DNA from: Psilocybe azurescens
Taxonomy: Eukaryota; Basidiomycota; Agaricomycetes; Agaricales; Agrocybaceae
DNA length: 64,000 bases
Direction: 5' to 3'
Assembly: GCA_023853785.1 (NCBI GenBank)
Contig: JAJIRX010000721.1
Span: 186,001 to 250,000, forward strand
The translations under genes and the position numbers were made by a program. Position 1 is the first letter of the stretch; every line of letters begins with the position of its first letter. Of the stretch, positions 60,444-64,000 are shown piece by piece. The notes under the pieces are model-generated. The model was not told where the DNA came from. It did no database searches and saw only the letters and a list, made by a program, of their open reading frames with translations.

Positions 60444-61985
60444 ATGGGTGTGTTCTCGGGATCTGAATCCGAGTCAATCCCTTCCCCCGTAGACATTGGC
60501 ACCATCTTGAACAAACCAAAGACGATCCAGTCGTTGCCGAAAGAGATACTCTTACGTATCTTTGAAGAGGTGTACCTAGCATCCTGCAATCTCGAATTTG
60601 ACTCGTACGATACACTTACGGATCCCACTGTCTTCCCATCGTGCATTGCGGGCGTCTGCATCGCTTGGAAAGAGCTGGTGCAATCCATCTCCCACTTCTC
60701 TACCCGCCTCCTCATCTTTATCGACAAACCGGTGCCTTACCCTGAACTACGAGCGCAGTTTCGTACCTCGAAACCGCTTCTCATCAAAGTCTTCGTCATT
60801 CGGAAAGATTATAGTGCGGAAGAGGATGTTGAGGAGAGGCCCCGCGTCAAGGAAGTGATGCAATTGTTGGTACAGCACATCAAGCGCTGCAAGGTTGTGG
60901 TGTTTGACCTCCTCCATAACTCTTCTCTGCCACGCATCTCGGACTTCTCAGACAAGGCAGCGAAACTCCTGACTTTGAGGATGAAAAGTAGACTTCCGGG
61001 TTTTGGCCCTGCGGTTCCGGATCCGACGCCCACCCTTCGTCGGAACTCACGTCCATTCCTTTGTCCTTCTCTCAGATACCTGGACTTAGACGGCAATGTC
61101 TTCATGGCTGCGATGCAAATCTATGGATGGGCCGAAAGCTTCCGGGAAGTCAGCCAGAAACACTTAACAATCAGGAACATGCGACACTCCGACAGAATGG
61201 GCTATGATTTGTTTGACTTTCTTGTGGCCCTTTCGAGGCTGAAGCATTTCACATTGCTCCAGCTCGTGAACGTTGAACTGGAGGCAAGGCGCTGCATCGG
61301 ACCAGGCGTAGGCTCCATCTTTATTCAAAATTTCGAATTCGAAGGTCTTTCAAGAGGCTTCGTTACAGATTTCTTGAACAACCATCATAATTCCATCGAT
61401 GTTAGTCACATTACCTTGACTCGATGCGAACTTGGCCCCGCACCCAACTCCAACTTCGCACCCTGGTTTCTGATATTTTGCGATATTGCCCCAGAGGAGG
61501 ATCTTGCCGCCTTTATCCGCTATTGGGATGGATTCGGTCTGACCTTCAGGAATTGTCCTGGGGTTGACGACAAAGTGTTGCTAGTGGTATCAAGTCTTTC
61601 ACCGGGCTCTCAGGGGCATACAATAAACGCTCGTACATTCCGCACGCTAGAAATCAGAACACCGGGTCCGATACCCATCACCGTTACGGCGCTCAAAGAA
61701 TTGGTGGAGGTCCGGCAAACGGAGTCGGAAAGATACAATTTGCAAGAACATCGAAGGGGAAGTATCCCTTTGCCAATGCACTCTATTTACATATCTGGAA
61801 CTGGTGCTCGTCTATCGATGTCGGATTTGGAGTGGTTTCGCAGTAAAGTGGATTATTTCACGTGGGCGGCATTTGCTGCTCCCTCGGACTCTCCCATTCT
61901 CGATTGTGATTTCTCGCTGCTGGATGCATCAGAAGTATGGTATCCTGTAGCTCTGGTTTTCGGATTTGTGTTAATTTTCTTTTAG
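60444..61985 (+). CDS. F-box protein with LRR-like C-terminal part
   Basis: A single uninterrupted frame of 513 residues. The F-box lies at about residues 30-75 with SLPKEILLRIFEEVYLA and CIAWKELVQSISHFSTRLLI, the usual Agaricomycete pattern LP-EIL--IF...W-----S-P-LW. F-box proteins link substrates to SCF ubiquitin ligases through Skp1. The remainder contains leucine-rich, repeat-like lines (CPSLRYLDLDGN, LKHFTLLQLVNVEL) that probably bind the target. Such genes are strongly expanded in mushrooms and are often found near transposons. The last 10 residues (VALVFGFVLIFF) are unusually hydrophobic; a 39-nt gt...ag stretch there (about 61949-61984) could instead be a short intron leading into the proline-rich repeats downstream. 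Confidence 0.8.
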   Translation: MGVFSGSESESIPSPVDIGTILNKPKTIQSLPKEILLRIFEEVYLASCNLEFDSYDTLTDPTVFPSCIAGVCIAWKELVQSISHFSTRLLIFIDKPVPYPELRAQFRTSKPLLIKVFVIRKDYSAEEDVEERPRVKEVMQLLVQHIKRCKVVVFDLLHNSSLPRISDFSDKAAKLLTLRMKSRLPGFGPAVPDPTPTLRRNSRPFLCPSLRYLDLDGNVFMAAMQIYGWAESFREVSQKHLTIRNMRHSDRMGYDLFDFLVALSRLKHFTLLQLVNVELEARRCIGPGVGSIFIQNFEFEGLSRGFVTDFLNNHHNSIDVSHITLTRCELGPAPNSNFAPWFLIFCDIAPEEDLAAFIRYWDGFGLTFRNCPGVDDKVLLVVSSLSPGSQGHTINARTFRTLEIRTPGPIPITVTALKELVEVRQTESERYNLQEHRRGSIPLPMHSIYISGTGARLSMSDLEWFRSKVDYFTWAAFAAPSDSPILDCDFSLLDASEVWYPVALVFGFVLIFF

Positions 61986-62420
61986 TTCACACATCTAGAT
62001 CTTTATATCATCGACCCTCCTTTGCCCCCCATGCCTCCTCTACCTCCCATGCCTCCTTTGCCTCCACTATCGCAGACATCTGCTCCAGATGTGGGTTTTT
62101 CTCCTTGATTGACCGACGACCATACCTTTGTTGAAAGGTTGATTTTAGACGCCCGCTGTCGAATTTTCCTCGCCTCCAGTATCGCAGCCGCCTCCATCGA
62201 GTGTGAGTTTGTTACTTTGCCGGTGTGACGGATTCTTATCCTACCACTGAATTAGTCCCCCATTACCGGTTACCTTCCGCCTCCATTGTCACAGACTCCT
62301 GCTCCCGACGTGTGTATTTTTCTGCTTTTTTCGTTAACGGACGTCGACCTTTTACTTATGGCTTTACACGTAGTCCCCCATTATCGATCAAGACTATACT
62401 CTGCTCGACTGGTCCATCGA
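61986..62420 (+). repeat. diverged tandem repeat of about 110 bp, three units
   Basis: Three units begin with cctccactatcgcag (about 62059), cctccagtatcgcag (about 62173) and cctccattgtcacag (about 62280). In each, the CAG is followed by 15 bases and then gtgggt, gtgagt or gtgtgt. The segments could encode PPLSQTSAPD-like peptides. Before the first unit a run of Pro/Met-rich codons (PPLPPMPPLPPMPPLPP) stays in frame with the F-box gene if a 39-nt intron is removed. Confidence 0.55.
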
Positions 62421-62882
62421 AGAAGTAAATATATTTCTCTCTCTTTGGAACTTAAACTCACAAAAATGTGGTTTTTTAGCTCAAGAATCTACCATGACCT
62501 TCTCTTCCATATCAATTACCATATATCGCACACCTCTAATTGCTCAAAGTTTACTATTCCCATTACTTCACTCGGCGACACTTCCATGCTTTCTCCATGC
62601 TTTCCAGACACATGAACACCACTATGTCAAGCTTTATCCCACTATCTATGAAAATGTAATAGTGATTATTAAACTGTTTCAATTAGCAATTTTACCATTG
62701 AAGAGCACACTCTAATTGCCTTGACTTTGAACTGAGCAATCTTTGAGCTCTTGGCGGAGAAACGGGCCGCCACTCAATTTGACATTATTTACCAACACCT
62801 TCGGGTTTTAGTGACAATCTCCTGACGAAGTCTTGGTCTGCTAATTTCTATCCTTTAATACACCACATCCGACTGTCCTATA
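62421..62882. other. intergenic region
   Basis: No supported gene; AT-rich with short frames only. Confidence 0.4.
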
Positions 62883-63436
62883 ATGTCCACAATCAAAGAC
62901 GACCCTCGCGATGCCTCATTGGAGACACCCTATACTACCCCTAAAACTTGGTTCCGGGAAAGTTCAGGTTCGTTCAGAATTGGGGGCTTGCCGCCGTGGC
63001 AAGCTTGTGTCGACTCTCTCGAGTCGTGTTCGCCATGTTTCCGAGTGGCTTACCTGGTTCTCTGTATGGTTTAGATGGCCTATCGACTTCTGGGATGTTT
63101 CTGTCGGGTCTGATCATGGTGACCCGCAACCGGTGCGTACATTTAATCTGATACAAATTCTTATGCTTCGTCTGATAGCACGACTCGTATTCGAATTATT
63201 CTTCAGATATTTGGCGTGGCCATCAGTCTTGTTCGGTATTAGCACAACACTTAATGCGCACCCTCTGCGCTCCAAAGAGGGTAGTTCTGGATGGTCGAAC
63301 TTGGCGTATGTTTGACCACTTCGTCACGCTGCTATTAATTTTGTTGACTGACTGTCGGATTCCTATTCCCGATAGATTGTGCGTCTCTGCTCTCGTTGCG
63401 TCGTATATACCCGTCTTCATCATCACGAAGACTTAA
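62883..63436 (+). CDS. possible small protein, unidentified
   Basis: From ATG 62883 (MSTIKDDPRDASLETPYTTP) a protein-like frame is open for 63 codons. An overlapping frame (RVRHVSEWLTWFSVWFRWP) and a last hydrophobic part (MFDHFVTLLLILLTDCRIP, to 63436) may be further exons of the same gene. I found no consistent splicing that joins them and no known family. Three frames are open in part of the region, so composition alone does not decide. Confidence 0.25.
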
Positions 63437-63643
63437 TCATCCTTCTTTATGTGTATTTTGAGAGTTTGCTGTAACTTATTGTTGATTGACATTCGTTGAA
63501 ACGAAGTCGAGACGACTTTCTCCTTGGCCGGAACAAATACCACAGCTTAGGCCTCGGACTAGTGATTGCCGGAATTGTTGTGCTACTAAGATGTTGATAC
63601 ATTTACTTTCATGCTCTTTGGCTTTTAGATTGTCTTTATTCTC
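63437..63643. other. short intergenic region
   Basis: No gene seen; contains the 3' UTR of threonine synthase. Confidence 0.4.
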
Positions 63644-64000
63644 CTAGATACTCCCCGCAATTTCCTTGCTGGCACCTTTGTTCTCAGCAACTTTTTCAAT
63701 GACGGCTTTCACGAGCTCAATGTCTGCGCGTTCGACGTCAATAACCCTCTTTTCTTTCTCCAACAGGCCGTGGAATTCTTTTGGTAGTACATCACGGTCA
63801 AAGTTGAAGCTTAGGGACCCTTCGAGAGCGCGTGAGACGGCCTCGGAGAACTTCGCTGGGTGGGCGGTTGAGAGCACGATTTGGTACACATTTGAAGAGC
63901 TGAGTAAACATGAGGGTGTTAAAAATTGCATGAATAGGGGGATAAGACGGAACGTACTTTTGAGGGGCAATGCGGCGGGCAGTGGCCAACCCTACAGCGG
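63644..64000 (-). CDS. THR4: threonine synthase, C-terminal part (truncated by window edge)
   Basis: Two exons on the minus strand are visible: AVGLATARRIAPQK up to a gtacgt donor near 63957, and from about 63902 SSNVYQIVLSTAHPAKFSEA and FNFDRDVLPKEFHGLLEKEK to the stop at 63644. LSTAHPAKF is a hallmark of the C-terminal end of fungal and bacterial threonine synthase, the pyridoxal phosphate enzyme that turns O-phosphohomoserine into threonine. The catalytic part lies beyond the window. The fold continuation AVGLA matches the HTAVG segment before this block in yeast Thr4. The last 15 residues (AENKGASKEIAGSI) are fungus-specific in appearance. This is a conserved single-copy gene and marks the right edge as ordinary chromosome. 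Confidence 0.82.

Overview
This window is nuclear DNA from a filamentous fungus, most likely a mushroom-forming basidiomycete (Agaricomycetes). The evidence is the dense genes with many 45-70 nt introns, an F-box gene of the expanded agaricomycete type, Kre9/Knh1-like GPI wall proteins, CorA-like transporters in tandem and a Tad-like LINE. No bacterial features (operons, Shine-Dalgarno sites, CRISPR) and no rRNA or tRNA gene were seen. Gene models were spliced by eye; exon edges are given only where the phases close.

Layout. 0.3-2.7 kb: alpha/beta hydrolase (+). 3.7-6.0 kb: TPR protein (+), apparently broken. 6.5-7.7 kb: unidentified gene (+). 8.1-10.8 kb: allantoate-permease-type MFS transporter (+). 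11.0-12.7 kb: class C beta-lactamase-like serine hydrolase (+). 13.7-18.2 kb: two tandem Kre9/Knh1-like wall proteins (+). 18.56-25.07 kb: a Tad-like LINE on the minus strand with poly(A) tail and perfect target-site duplication. 25.3-26.2 kb: third tandem wall protein (+). 26.7-29.8 kb: cupin and FAD monooxygenase (both -). 31.8-32.9 kb: fourth wall-protein relative (-). 33.8-38.2 kb: two tandem protein kinases (+). 39.9-44.4 kb: two tandem DUF2156 (LPG_synthase_C) genes (+) with a MITE between them. 44.8-57.5 kb: four tandem CorA-like cation-channel genes (-), the third a mosaic pseudogene. 58.2-59.9 kb: ArsB/NhaD-type permease (+). 60.4-62.0 kb: F-box protein (+). 63.6-64.0 kb: 3' end of threonine synthase (-), cut by the window edge.

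The main theme is local gene duplication: wall proteins (3+1), kinases (2), DUF2156 enzymes (2) and CorA-like channels (4). A second theme is technical. Nearly every broken reading frame is off by one base at a homopolymer run, in unrelated genes and in the LINE, so many apparent pseudogenes may be run-length errors in the sequence. The clear exceptions are the third CorA copy, which has deletions and nonsense changes, a TAA in the TPR gene and a TGA in the LINE.

The most attractive biology is the tandem pair of free-standing DUF2156 genes (possible aminoacyl-tRNA-dependent sterol aminoacylation), the CorA-like array with a conserved CX4CX2C-W motif before its channel domain, and the LINE, whose gag-like, endonuclease, RT and RNase H parts appear to form one long frame.
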